From: Stenotrophomonas panacihumi
Lineage (GTDB): Bacteria > Pseudomonadota > Gammaproteobacteria > Xanthomonadales > Xanthomonadaceae
Direction of reading: 5' to 3'
Length of the DNA stretch: 49,040 nt
Assembly: GCF_001431645.1 (NCBI RefSeq)
Contig: NZ_LLXU01000087.1
Span: 1 to 49,040 of the forward strand
Shown: positions 1-9,356 of the stretch, piece by piece
How the letters are laid out: each line of letters starts with the position of its first letter
How positions within the stretch are numbered: position 1 is the first letter of the stretch
Notes under the pieces: model-generated
What the model was told of the DNA's origin: nothing
Seen by the model: only the letters and a program-made list of their open reading frames with translations
The model's database searches: none
Program-made: the position numbers and the translations under genes

Positions 1-72
1 GCTTTTGCTTTTGCTCTTCCCCCTCCCACTCTCCGGCGCGGCTCCGATCGAAGCGTGAAAAATGAAGCGCCT

Positions 73-183
73 GGCGCCGACCTGGCGGGTAGGGGCGTCA
101 GCGGGCCATGGATGGCCCGCGTGCGGCGAGTCGGACAGGATGTCCGCCCGAGCCGTGACGACCCTACCCGCCAGGTCGGCGCC
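73..183. repeat. large nested inverted repeat with two GGA-loop hairpins
   Basis: The outer arms 73-94 and 162-183 are perfect 22-nt reverse complements, extended inward by 96-100 pairing with 156-160. Between them sit two smaller hairpins: 101-108 with 113-120 (loop tgga) and 132-137 with 141-146 (loop gga). As RNA this would fold into a three-way junction presenting two GGA loops, within catggatg and acaggatg. Those resemble CsrA/RsmA sites (CANGGAYG, and the CsrB repeat CAGGAUG). It lies upstream of the fliD sigma-54 promoter, so if transcribed it belongs to the upstream gene's 3' region. It may equally be a dispersed repeat or a terminator. Confidence 0.75.
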
Positions 184-232
184 CGCACCGTAAGTCAGAG
201 CTACCAACCGCCAGCAAACCGACACACCCCCT

Positions 233-248
233 CGGCACAGCTCTTGCA
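233..248 (+). promoter_or_regulatory. sigma-54 promoter for fliD
   Basis: The site reads cggcacagctcttgca, with GG at 234-235 and GC at 246-247, the exact 10-nt separation required by sigma-54. It differs from TGGCAC-N5-TTGC at one base of the -24 element. Predicted transcription start is near 259. A conserved upstream box lies at 208-226. Confidence 0.85.
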
Positions 249-372
249 TCAGAAACCCAGTCGCGCCCAAGGCGCCGCCGCAGCCCTCAAGCCCGGCGGC
301 CCGCGGCCGCTATTCCCGTTATCCGGTGCCGCGCCCCCGCGGGCGATCACCCCACAGGTCAGGAGAATCCGC

Positions 373-1731
373 ATGGCTTCGTCGTCGCTTTATCAGATCG
401 GCTCCGGCCTGGACATCCCGACCCTGGTCGCCAACCTCGTCGCCGCCGACCGCAAGCCGGAAGAAACCCGGATCAACAACGCCGGCACCGCGGCGTCCGC
501 CCAGCTCTCGGCCATCAGCACCATCAAGAGCGGCATGGCCAACCTGCAGACCGCCCTCAAGACGCTGACCACCAGCATCGACAGCCAGGCCTACAAGGCC
601 ACCGTCGGCGACGGCGCCGGCTTCACCGCCACGGCCACCACTTCGGCCACCGCCGGCAGCTACAACGTGGAAGTGGTGAACATCGCCGAACGGCAGAAGC
701 TCACCTCCGGCGCATACGCCAGCGACAAGGTCGTCGGCGACGGCACCCTCACCATCACCTACGGCGACGGCGCGGAAGACTCGCTCGACGTCACCATCCC
801 CGAGGGCAGCAAGCTGTCCGATGTCGCCGCGGCCATCAACAAGGCCGCCGGCGGCAAGGGCGTCACCGCCAGCGTGGTCACCGCCAACGACGGCCAGCAC
901 CTGGTGCTCACCGCCGCCGATACCGGCACCGCCGGCGCGATGACCATCACCACCAGCGGTGGCGACGGCGGGCTGTCCGCCCTCACCTACCCGGCCGCCG
1001 ACGGCAGCACCGGCCTCACCCAGACCGTGGCCGCCAAGGACGCGCTGGTGCGCGTGGACGGCTTCGAGCGCACCTCCAGCAGCAATTCGGTCGCCGACCT
1101 CATCCCCGGCGTGGTGCTGAACCTGACCAAGGCCAACGAGGGCACGCCCTACAGCCTGTCCATCGGCAAGGACAACACCTCGATCAAGACCAACATCAGC
1201 GCCTTCGTCAGTGCGTACAACGCCGTGGTGACGGTGCTGAAGTCTTCCAGTTCCTACAACGCCGACACCCAGACCGCCTCGGCGCTCACCGGCGATGCCA
1301 TGGTGCGCGGCCTGCAGACCCAGCTGCGCAGCCAGGTCAGCGGCAGCGTGAGCGAACTCAAGGCGATGGGCGTGAGCATCGCCACCGACGGCTCGCTCAG
1401 CTTCGATGCGACCAAGTTCGAGACCGCCGTGGCCGCGGACCCCAGCGCGGCGCAGAAGCTGTTCGGCAGCGACGGCACCGTCGGCAAGGGCCTGAACAGC
1501 ATGCTCGACAGCAACCTCAACTCCACCAACGGCTCCATCACCCTGCGCACCAACAGCCTCAACGCGCAGATCAAGGACCTGGAAGAGCAGCTGGACGACC
1601 TGGACAAGCGCATGGACGAGGCCACCACCCGCTACACCGCCAAGTTCACCGCCATGGACACCATCGTGGCGCAGATGCAGACCACCAGCGATTACCTCAC
1701 CCAGCAGCTGGCCTCTTCCTCCAGCAGCTGA
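373..1731 (+). CDS. fliD: flagellar hook-associated protein 2 (filament cap) FliD
   Basis: FliD caps the growing filament outside the cell and directs flagellin folding at the tip. The 452-residue product begins MASSSLYQIGSGLDIPTLV, a typical FliD amino-terminal region, and ends in a coiled-coil segment rich in Leu, Asp and Glu (about residues 395-450), as expected for the D0 helices. The start at 373 is chosen because aggaga (361-366) gives a Shine-Dalgarno sequence at good spacing and the protein aligns with the family from there. The frame stays open back to 55, but that extension crosses the promoter. It is transcribed from the sigma-54 site at 233-248 and followed by fliS. Confidence 0.95.
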   Translation: MASSSLYQIGSGLDIPTLVANLVAADRKPEETRINNAGTAASAQLSAISTIKSGMANLQTALKTLTTSIDSQAYKATVGDGAGFTATATTSATAGSYNVEVVNIAERQKLTSGAYASDKVVGDGTLTITYGDGAEDSLDVTIPEGSKLSDVAAAINKAAGGKGVTASVVTANDGQHLVLTAADTGTAGAMTITTSGGDGGLSALTYPAADGSTGLTQTVAAKDALVRVDGFERTSSSNSVADLIPGVVLNLTKANEGTPYSLSIGKDNTSIKTNISAFVSAYNAVVTVLKSSSSYNADTQTASALTGDAMVRGLQTQLRSQVSGSVSELKAMGVSIATDGSLSFDATKFETAVAADPSAAQKLFGSDGTVGKGLNSMLDSNLNSTNGSITLRTNSLNAQIKDLEEQLDDLDKRMDEATTRYTAKFTAMDTIVAQMQTTSDYLTQQLASSSSS

Positions 1732-1740
1732 CGGCGGCCC

Positions 1741-1768
1741 TCAAGTGATGGCCGGATCCTGCCGATAA
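1741..1768 (+). promoter_or_regulatory. sigma-28 (FliA) promoter for fliS
   Basis: TCAAG at 1741-1745 and a perfect GCCGATAA at 1761-1768 match the FliA -35 and -10 elements. The spacer is 15 nt, one longer than the usual 14. It lies in the fliD-fliS gap, giving fliS and the genes behind it a late-class promoter. Confidence 0.7.
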
Positions 1769-1856
1769 AGGATCATCACCAACACCGCGGGCCGCCCCGC
1801 GCACGCCGGGGGGACAGCCGGCGACGCGCCGCCCCAGGCCCCGCCAGGAGCAATGC

Positions 1857-2270
1857 ATGTACGGTTCCAGCCGCCAGTATGCCGAGCAGTACCGCAAGGT
1901 CGGCGTTTCCACCAGCGTCACCGACGCCGATCCGCACAAGCTCGTCGCGCTGCTGTTCGCCGGCGCCTGCCAGCGCATCCGCCTGGCCCAGGCCTGCCTG
2001 GCGCAGGGCGACCAGGCCCGCAAGGGCAAGGCGATCGGCGAAGCATGCGCGATCGTCGGCCACCTCAACGGCTCGCTCGACCACGAGGCGGGCGGCGAGA
2101 TCGCCGGCAACCTGTCCGCGCTTTACGAATACGTCATCCAGCGCCTGACCGAAGCCAACCTGCACAACGACGAGGCCGGCCTGGTCGAATCGCTGACCCT
2201 GCTGGGCGAGATCGATTCGGCCTGGAACGCGATTCCACTGGAACAGCGCGGCATCGCGGCGGCGTCGTGA
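1857..2270 (+). CDS. fliS: flagellar export chaperone FliS
   Basis: FliS binds the carboxy-terminal helix of flagellin in the cytoplasm, prevents premature polymerisation and delivers it to the export gate. The 137-residue product has the classic opening (MYGSSRQYAEQYRKV, then STSVTDADPHKLVALLF) and an all-helical character. The ATG at 1857 follows ccaggag at 1844-1850. Another ATG at 1853 is in a different frame and is rejected. The stop overlaps the next gene (GTGA), implying translational coupling. Confidence 0.96.
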   Translation: MYGSSRQYAEQYRKVGVSTSVTDADPHKLVALLFAGACQRIRLAQACLAQGDQARKGKAIGEACAIVGHLNGSLDHEAGGEIAGNLSALYEYVIQRLTEANLHNDEAGLVESLTLLGEIDSAWNAIPLEQRGIAAAS

Positions 2271-2569
2271 GCACTGCCGCGCCCTCCCTGGAATACCTGC
2301 AGCGCCAGCTGCGCGAAGTGCGCGCCGCCCTGGCCATCGACGACGACGCGCGCGCGGCCGAACTGGTGCGCGAGCACGACCTGGACCTACGCCAGTACCT
2401 GGCCACGCACGGCACCGCCGCGCGCGAGGCCCTGGGCGAACTGCTGCACCTGCAGGCCGACGCCATGGCCGACATGCGCGCGCGCCGCGAGGCGGCCAGC
2501 GTGGCGTTGCGCCACAATCGCCGCTCCAGCCACGCCGCCCGGGCCTACCTGCGGGCCGGAGCCCTGTAA
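2267..2569 (+). CDS. small helical protein, probable FliT-like flagellar chaperone
   Basis: This 100-residue, highly charged, Ala/Arg/Leu-rich protein starts at a GTG overlapping the fliS stop by 4 nt and ends overlapping the next ATG (TAATG). It has no cysteines and no membrane segment, and is predicted helical throughout (SLEYLQRQLREVRAALAI, and REALGELLHLQADAMADM). The position directly after fliS is where fliT lies in many flagellar clusters, and FliT chaperones FliD. The assignment rests on size, helicity and position, because FliT sequences are poorly conserved. Confidence 0.6.
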   Translation: MSTAAPSLEYLQRQLREVRAALAIDDDARAAELVREHDLDLRQYLATHGTAAREALGELLHLQADAMADMRARREAASVALRHNRRSSHAARAYLRAGAL

Positions 2570-3147
2570 TGACCGACATCCTGCACGCCGCGGAGAGCCA
2601 GCTGTTCGACGACACGCTGAGCACCGAACTGGCGATGCCGGTGGCGTTCCGCGTGGGCAGCGCGCCCGGCCGCCAGGCCGCGGCCGAGGCGCTGCTGCGC
2701 AGCCTGGCGCAGGTCGAGGACCTGCGCAGCGACGATTCCCACGAAGAACGCGGCGAGCTGCCGCTGATCGTGCAGCGCATGGATGCCAAGCTGGACCTCA
2801 TGCTCGCCCTGCTCGGCCGCCTCGCGCGCCAGCAGGGTGACGACCTGCCGCTGCGCCCGGTGCGCTGGTCGCGCCGCGGCATGCGCCTGGAGACCGGTGG
2901 CCGCAGCGGCGCCACGCCCGGCGCGGCCGGCGTGCTCTCGCTGCAGCCGGGCGAATGGCTGCCCGAAGCCATCGAGCTGCCGGTGACGGTGCTGGCCGAG
3001 GCCGCCAGCGGCACCGGCGGCTGCTTCCTGTGGCTGCAGTTCGATGCCCTCGATCCCGGCCTGGAGGCCGCGCTGGAACGCCACCTGTTCCGCCTGCACC
3101 GCCGCCAGATTGCCGAGGCCCGGCGGGCCCGGCCCGACCCGGCCTGA
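2569..3147 (+). CDS. PilZ-like domain protein (putative c-di-GMP-related flagellar regulator)
   Basis: The 192-residue protein has an amino-terminal helical region (to about residue 100, including RMDAKLDLMLALLGRLARQQ) followed by a compact beta-rich part (WSRRGMRLETG, LQPGEWLPEAIELPVTVLAE, GGCFLWLQFDALD) like an atypical PilZ domain. The canonical RxxxR and D/NxSxxG c-di-GMP motifs are not obvious, so it may be a non-binding PilZ that acts by protein contact. A similar helix-plus-PilZ architecture is known in xanthomonads. It is coupled to the upstream gene (TAATG overlap) and probably belongs to the fliS operon. Confidence 0.65.
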   Translation: MTDILHAAESQLFDDTLSTELAMPVAFRVGSAPGRQAAAEALLRSLAQVEDLRSDDSHEERGELPLIVQRMDAKLDLMLALLGRLARQQGDDLPLRPVRWSRRGMRLETGGRSGATPGAAGVLSLQPGEWLPEAIELPVTVLAEAASGTGGCFLWLQFDALDPGLEAALERHLFRLHRRQIAEARRARPDPA

Positions 3148-3238
3148 GGCCAGGCGCCCGACCGCATGGTTGGCGACGGCCCCCGGCTCGGCTAAGGTGC
3201 AAATCCCGCCGATTCATTCAGCCGCAGGCCCTTCCTCA

Positions 3239-3871
3239 GTGCGAGTCATCATCGTCGACGATCACACCTTGGTGCGCGCAGGTCTGTCGCGGTTGCTGCA
3301 GACCTTCGCGGGCATCGATGTGGTCGGCGAGGCCAGCGACGCGCGCCAGGCCCTGGACCTGACGGTCCTGCATCGCCCCGACCTGGTGCTGATGGACCTC
3401 TCCCTGCCCGGCCGCAGCGGCCTGGATGCGATGAGCGACATCCTGCGCGAAGCCCCGCGCACGCGCGTGGTGATGATGTCCATGCACGACGACCCGGTGC
3501 ACGTGCGCGACGCGCTCGATCGCGGCGCGGGCGGTTTCGTGGTGAAGGATGCCGCGCCGCTGGAGCTGGAACTGGCCCTGCGCGCCGCGGCCAACGGGCA
3601 GGTGTTCCTGAGCCCGCAGATCTCCTCGAAGATGATCGCCCCGATGCTCGGGCGCGAGAAGCCGGTGGGCATCGCGGCGCTGTCGCCGCGCCAGCGCGAG
3701 ATCCTGCGCGAAATCGGCCGCGGGCAGAGCAACAAGGAAATCGCCGCCGACCTCGGCATCAGCGTGAAGACGGTGGAGACGCACCGCGCGCGGATGATGG
3801 AATCGCTGGGCTGCCGGCGCGCGAACGACCTGGTCCTGCTGGCCGCCAAGCACCATAACGAGCTGGTGTAA
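3239..3871 (+). CDS. NarL/LuxR-family two-component response regulator
   Basis: A DNA-binding response regulator of 210 residues. The receiver domain (about 1-120) carries the acidic pocket (IIVDDH), the phospho-acceptor D53 in VLMDLSLPG and the switch lysine in FVVKDA. The carboxy-terminal LuxR helix-turn-helix (about 143-205) reads ALSPRQREILREIGRG, then NKEIAADLGISVKTVETHR. I chose GTG 3239 because the receiver fold begins right there. The frame is open further upstream but is non-homologous, and no strong ribosome-binding site is visible. No histidine kinase gene is adjacent. Its place between the fliS operon and rpoN suggests a role in flagellar gene control. Confidence 0.85.
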   Translation: MRVIIVDDHTLVRAGLSRLLQTFAGIDVVGEASDARQALDLTVLHRPDLVLMDLSLPGRSGLDAMSDILREAPRTRVVMMSMHDDPVHVRDALDRGAGGFVVKDAAPLELELALRAAANGQVFLSPQISSKMIAPMLGREKPVGIAALSPRQREILREIGRGQSNKEIAADLGISVKTVETHRARMMESLGCRRANDLVLLAAKHHNELV

Positions 3872-3927
3872 GGGCCCGGGCCGGCCCGTCCGGCCGCTGT
3901 CGTGAACCCGTCGCAGTTCTTGTCAAA

Positions 3928-3986
3928 GTCGGGAAAGTCCTGACACACCGTCGGGAACACCATGCCCGTGGACAGGCACATCCCGA
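3928..3986. promoter_or_regulatory. repeated gtcgggaa motifs upstream of rpoN
   Basis: The 191-nt gap before rpoN holds gtcgggaa twice, at 3928-3935 and 3950-3957, exactly 22 nt (two helical turns) apart. A mirrored tcccga lies at 3981-3986. The phasing suggests a dimeric regulator site controlling rpoN. No convincing sigma-54 or sigma-28 element accompanies it. Confidence 0.4.
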
Positions 3987-4062
3987 TTAAAAAGCCGTCA
4001 CCCCCTCCTGCAAGATGTGTTCCAAGGCGCGACCGCGCCGGGGAATGTCGAAGGGGTTTGCC

Positions 4063-5466
4063 ATGAAGCCGACGCTGTCCACCCAGTTGGGCCAGCAGCT
4101 GCACCTCACGCCGCAGCTGCTGCAGTCCATCCGCCTGCTGCAGCTCGACGGGCTGCAGCTGGAGATGGAAGTCCGCCGCGCGCTGGAGAACAACCCGCTG
4201 CTGGAGCTGGAGGACGCCCAGGCCGAGGACGCCGACGACGCGCCGGCCGAGACCGTGCAGCTGGAAGTGGCCGCCTTCGACGAACTGCCCGAAAGCTCGA
4301 TGTGGGACGTGGCCGGCAGCAGCTGGAACGACGGCGAGGACGACCGCCTGCAGCGCGTCGCCGCTGGCGAGTCCACCGACCCGCAGCTGCGCGTGCTGCA
4401 GGCCCTGGCCCTGGAACTGGACGAGCGCCGCCTGTCGGTGGCCGCGTTCTGGCTCGAACACTGCGACGACGCCGGCTACCTGACCGCCCCGCGCGACGAG
4501 CTGGCCCTGCTGGCCAGCGCCCGCCTGGACGTGGATGCCGACACCGTGGAGGCCGTGCGCCAGCGCCTGCTGGCCGGCGACCCCGCCGGCCTGGCCGCGC
4601 AGGACCTGCGCGAATGCCTGCTGGCGCAGCTGGCCGCCCTGCCCGGCCAGGTGCCCGGCCGCCCGCTGGCCCGGCGCATCCTCGCCAGCGACCTGGACCT
4701 GCTGGCCGGCCACGACTACGCCCGCCTGGCCCAGGCCGTGGGCGCCGAAGAAGCCGACGTGCGCGAAGCCGTGCGCCTGATCCTCTCGCTGCAGCCGCGC
4801 CCGGGCGAGACCCTGCTGCCCGCCACCGAACACGCCGTGATCCCGGACGTGGTCGCCTGGCACGCCGACGGCCAGTGGCGCGTGGCGCTCAACCCGGCCA
4901 CCACCCACCGCGTCACCCTGAACCCGATGCACGAGCGCGCCCTGTCCGAGGCCGGCGATGCCTCCCCGGCCCTGCGCGACATGCTGCAGGAGGCCCGCTG
5001 GCTGACCCGCGGCCTGTCCATGCGCTACGAGACCCTGCTGCGCGCCACCCGCGCCATCGTCGAGCACCAGGCCGCCTTCCTGAGCCGCGGCGAGGAGGCC
5101 ATGGCCCCGCTGACGCTGAAGGAAATCGCCGAGGAGATCGGCATGCACGAGTCCACCATCTCGCGCATCACCACCGGCAAGTACCTGCAGACCCCGCGTG
5201 GCACCTTCGAGCTCAAGCACTTCTTCGCCGTGCGCCTGGAAGGCGCCAGCGTCTCCGGCCAGGCCGTGAAGGCCATGGTGCGCCGGCTGATCGAAAGCGA
5301 GCCGGCCGCCCGCCCGCTGGCCGACGAGGCAATCGCCGCCCTGCTCGCCCGCCAGGGTGTCAACGTCGCGCGGCGGACCGTAGCCAAGTATCGTGAGCAA
5401 CTGGACATCGCCCCGGCGCGCGAGCGCCGTCGCCAACACAAGCCGCTGCTGGCCCGCGCCGGCTGA
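4063..5466 (+). CDS. rpoN: RNA polymerase sigma-54 factor RpoN
   Basis: Sigma-54 directs RNA polymerase to -24/-12 promoters and needs an AAA+ activator. The 467-residue product has the Gln/Leu-rich activator-interacting region I at the start (TQLGQQLHLTPQLLQSIRLL), an acidic region II (about 45-110), the core-binding domain, and the carboxy-terminal DNA-binding domain with the RpoN box ARRTVAKYRE. ATG 4063 is used because region I begins there and aagggg (4051-4056) precedes it. Being inside the flagellar cluster next to fleQ, it is probably a flagella-dedicated second copy, as known in Xanthomonas; whether another rpoN exists elsewhere cannot be seen. Confidence 0.95.
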   Translation: MKPTLSTQLGQQLHLTPQLLQSIRLLQLDGLQLEMEVRRALENNPLLELEDAQAEDADDAPAETVQLEVAAFDELPESSMWDVAGSSWNDGEDDRLQRVAAGESTDPQLRVLQALALELDERRLSVAAFWLEHCDDAGYLTAPRDELALLASARLDVDADTVEAVRQRLLAGDPAGLAAQDLRECLLAQLAALPGQVPGRPLARRILASDLDLLAGHDYARLAQAVGAEEADVREAVRLILSLQPRPGETLLPATEHAVIPDVVAWHADGQWRVALNPATTHRVTLNPMHERALSEAGDASPALRDMLQEARWLTRGLSMRYETLLRATRAIVEHQAAFLSRGEEAMAPLTLKEIAEEIGMHESTISRITTGKYLQTPRGTFELKHFFAVRLEGASVSGQAVKAMVRRLIESEPAARPLADEAIAALLARQGVNVARRTVAKYREQLDIAPARERRRQHKPLLARAG

Positions 5467-5476
5467 GGAAGGACCT

Positions 5477-5849
5477 GTGAACAAACTCACCGTATTGCTC
5501 GTCGACGACCACGAAGGCTTCATCAACGCCGCCATGCGCCACTTCCGCAAGGTGGAGTGGCTGGACATCGTGGGCAGCGCCGGCAATGGCCTGGAAGCCA
5601 TCGAACGCTCCGAATCGCTGCGCCCGCGCGTGGTGCTGATGGACCTGGCCATGCCCGAGATGGGCGGCCTGCAGGCCACCCGCCTGATCAAGACCCAGGA
5701 CGACCCGCCGTACATCGTCATCGCCAGCCATTTCGACGACGCCGAGCACCGTGAACATGCGCTTCGCGCCGGTGCGGATAACTTCGTCAGCAAGCTGTCC
5801 TACATCCAGGAAGTCATGCCGATCCTGGAGGGCCTGTCGGAGGCTGGTA

Positions 5850-5857
<8 letters not shown>
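5477..5857 (+). CDS. stand-alone CheY-like receiver protein
   Basis: A 126-residue single receiver domain with no output domain. It has the acidic pair in LLVDDHEGF, the phospho-acceptor D56 in [12 protein letters not shown] and the lysine in NFVSKLS. GTG 5477 is preceded by aggaagga, an excellent ribosome-binding site, whereas the longer upstream frame overlaps rpoN. Its stop overlaps the fleQ start by 8 nt, so the receiver is translationally coupled to FleQ. It may act as a phosphorylation input or phosphate sink for FleQ or for the neighbouring LuxR regulator; this is inference. Confidence 0.88.
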
Positions 5858-7325
<1,468 letters not shown>

Positions 7326-7341
7326 GGCTGGCCGGGCGCGC

Positions 7342-8067
7342 ATGGACGATTTCTCCGCGCACGGGCTCAAGCTCGGACCCGGTTATCGACAGAACCCCGG
7401 CAACCGCCTGCGCTATGAAGCGCCGGTGGAAGTGGTCGCCGGCCTGGGCGTGCAGTGCAACGCCAGCATCGGCGCCTTCACCTATTTCGTCTCCGGCCGG
7501 CTCAAGGGCCTGAAGTCCATCGGCCGCTATTGCTCGGTGGCGGCCGAGGTGAAGATCGGTGACCTCAACCATCCGGTCGACTGGCTGGGCACCTCCAGCT
7601 TCCAGTACAACCCCAACCGCTTCGGCTGGCATGACCCGGACGTGGGCCGCGTGGCCGACGCGCTCCATGCGCGGATGAAAACCCAGGTCAAGGCGCCGGT
7701 GGTGATCGGCCATGACGTCTGGATCGGCGCCGGCGTGCAGGTGCTGCGGGGCGTCAAGGTGGGCCATGGGGCGATCCTGGCCGCCGGCGCGGTGGTGAGC
7801 CGCGACGTGAAGCCCTACGAGATCGTCGGCGGCGTGCCGGCGCGCGCCATCCGCCTGCGCTTCCCGCAACCCGTCGTGGACGAACTGCTGGACCTGCGCT
7901 GGTGGCAGTACCACCCGCGCGACTTGGAAGGCGTGCCCTTCGACGACATTCGCGCGGCCATCGACGAGATCCGCCGGCGCCGTGACGCGGGCCTGATCCA
8001 GCCCTGGAAAGGCATCTGGCGCACCCTCGTGGATGGCCGGGTGGAAGAAGCGTCCACCGCGGGCTGA
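7342..8067 (+). CDS. CatB/VatD-type left-handed beta-helix acetyltransferase
   Basis: A 241-residue acyltransferase of the hexapeptide-repeat class, predicted to transfer an acetyl group from acetyl-CoA to a sugar. Hexapeptide turns are visible ([38 protein letters not shown], and [20 protein letters not shown]), with the catalytic-type His in DLNHP and the coenzyme-A end GGVPARAIR. It starts 16 nt after fleQ, before the sigma-54 promoter of the glycan operon, so it is probably co-transcribed with fleQ. The context suggests O- or N-acetylation of a flagellin sugar. The exact substrate is unknown. Confidence 0.85.
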   Translation: MDDFSAHGLKLGPGYRQNPGNRLRYEAPVEVVAGLGVQCNASIGAFTYFVSGRLKGLKSIGRYCSVAAEVKIGDLNHPVDWLGTSSFQYNPNRFGWHDPDVGRVADALHARMKTQVKAPVVIGHDVWIGAGVQVLRGVKVGHGAILAAGAVVSRDVKPYEIVGGVPARAIRLRFPQPVVDELLDLRWWQYHPRDLEGVPFDDIRAAIDEIRRRRDAGLIQPWKGIWRTLVDGRVEEASTAG

Positions 8068-8086
8068 GCGCGGTCCCGCGGCCCTC

Positions 8087-8102
8087 TGGCATACGGATTG
8101 CA
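8087..8102 (+). promoter_or_regulatory. sigma-54 promoter for the glycan operon
   Basis: The site reads tggcatacggattgca, with GG at 8088-8089 and GC at 8100-8101 (10-nt spacing), an excellent -24/-12 element. Predicted start is near 8113, about 56 nt before the aminotransferase ATG. The leader holds a small hairpin (tgtcgg 8136-8141 with ccgaca 8146-8151). Confidence 0.85.
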
Positions 8103-8168
8103 TCACATCCGGCGGGACCGTCCGCCTTCCCGGGCTGTCGGAATCCCGACACTTCCGTCGAGGCCGCC

Positions 8169-9356
8169 ATGCCGATTCCCGTCACCCGCCCGTTGCTGCC
8201 GCCCCTGGCCGAGTTCATGCCCTACCTGGAGAAGGTCTGGGCCAGCGGCACGCTGACCAACTGCGGCGACATGCATCGCCAGCTGGAAAAGGCGCTGGCG
8301 GACTACCTCGGGGTCGAGCACCTGGCGCTGATGGCCAACGGTACCCTGGCGCTGGTCACCGCGCTGCAGGCATTGCGGATCACCGGCGAGGTGATCACCA
8401 CGCCCTACTCGTTCGTCGCCACCGCGCATTCGCTGTTGTGGAACGGCATCAAGCCGGTGTTCGTGGACGTGGACCCGGCCACCTTCAACCTGGACCCGGC
8501 GAAGATCGAGGCGGCCATCACCCCGCAGACCACCGCGATCATGCCGGTGCACTGTTACGGCAACCCCTGCGATACCGCCGAGATCGAGCGCATCGCCGAG
8601 ACCTACAACCTGCGCGTGATCTATGACGCCGCGCATGCCTTCGGCGTGGAGGACACCGGCGGCTCGGTGCTGCGCCACGGCGACCTGAGCGTGCTGAGCT
8701 TCCATGCCACCAAGGTGTTCAACACCTTCGAGGGCGGCGCGATCATCTGCCCGGACGCGCGCACCTACCGCCGCATCGGCCACCTGAAGAACTTCGGCTT
8801 CGTCGACGAGACCACCGTCGTCGCGCCGGGCATCAACGGCAAGATGAGCGAGATCAACGCCGCGTTCGGCCTGCTGCAGCTGCGCCACATCGACCAGGCG
8901 CTGGCGCGGCGCGCGCAGATCGATCGCATGTACCGCGAACAGCTGGCCGGCCTGCCGGGCATCACCTGCATGCCGCCGCGTGGCGATGGCGCGCGCGCCA
9001 ACCACGCCTATTTCCCGATCCTGGTCGACGCGGATTTCGCCATCGGCCGCGATGCGCTGTACCAGCACCTGCGCGAGCACGGCATCCACGCGCGCCGCTA
9101 CTTCTATCCGCTGATCAGTGATTTCCCGATGTATCGCGGCCTGCCCTCCGCCGACCCGGAACGTCTGCCGGTCGCGCGTTCGGCCTCGCTGCGCATCCTG
9201 TGCCTGCCGATCTTCCCGGACCTGGCCGATGCCCAGGTCGAGCGGATCTGCGAACTGGTCAGGCTCGCCGGCCGCGAGCCGCAGGCCCCGGCCGCGGCGA
9301 TCCCCGCCGAAGCCGCGGCGCCTGCCGTCGCCGACGTGGCGGCCGTCGCGGCATGA
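8169..9356 (+). CDS. DegT/DnrJ/EryC1-family sugar aminotransferase
   Basis: A PLP-dependent aminotransferase (395 residues) of the type that converts nucleotide-linked keto-sugars into amino sugars. The Schiff-base lysine is K182 in SFHATKVFNTFEGG, and the cofactor aspartate is in VIYDAAHAFG. The opening (VTRPLLPPLAEF) and the NGTLALVTAL motif fit the VioA/FdtB/QdtB-like branch that acts on dTDP-4- or 3-keto-6-deoxyglucose; the exact sugar cannot be fixed by eye. It carries an Ala/Pro-rich tail of about 30 residues. It is the first gene of the sigma-54-driven operon and overlaps wbqC-like (ATGA). No dTDP-sugar dehydratase is present, so the precursor must come from genes elsewhere. Confidence 0.9.
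   Translation: MPIPVTRPLLPPLAEFMPYLEKVWASGTLTNCGDMHRQLEKALADYLGVEHLALMANGTLALVTALQALRITGEVITTPYSFVATAHSLLWNGIKPVFVDVDPATFNLDPAKIEAAITPQTTAIMPVHCYGNPCDTAEIERIAETYNLRVIYDAAHAFGVEDTGGSVLRHGDLSVLSFHATKVFNTFEGGAIICPDARTYRRIGHLKNFGFVDETTVVAPGINGKMSEINAAFGLLQLRHIDQALARRAQIDRMYREQLAGLPGITCMPPRGDGARANHAYFPILVDADFAIGRDALYQHLREHGIHARRYFYPLISDFPMYRGLPSADPERLPVARSASLRILCLPIFPDLADAQVERICELVRLAGREPQAPAAAIPAEAAAPAVADVAAVAA

Larger units (their letters stand above)
1..372. other. non-coding leader region upstream of fliD
   Basis: No convincing gene is seen here. An open frame runs into fliD from position 55, but it crosses the inverted repeat and the sigma-54 promoter, so it is not taken as coding. The stretch starts with a short T-rich direct repeat (gcttttgcttttgctctt, 1-18), then holds a nested inverted repeat (73-183), a sigma-54 promoter (233-248) and an untranslated leader of about 114 nt. 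By analogy with other flagellar clusters the upstream neighbour outside the window is probably a flagellin gene, which cannot be checked here. Confidence 0.7.

Noticed and set aside
55..372. Extension of fliD upstream to position 55
   Set aside because: The added residues are low-complexity and cross the inverted repeat and sigma-54 promoter; the family start and ribosome-binding site are at 373.
3185..3200. Possible sigma-54 promoter before the LuxR-type regulator
   Set aside because: GG and GC pairs are present, but their spacing is 9 or 14 instead of 12 bases.
3262..5793. Long open frame on the minus strand (843 codons) opposite rpoN
   Set aside because: Long antisense frames are common in very GC-rich coding DNA; the composition is His/Gln/Gly/Arg-rich with no domain, and it overlaps real genes on the other strand.
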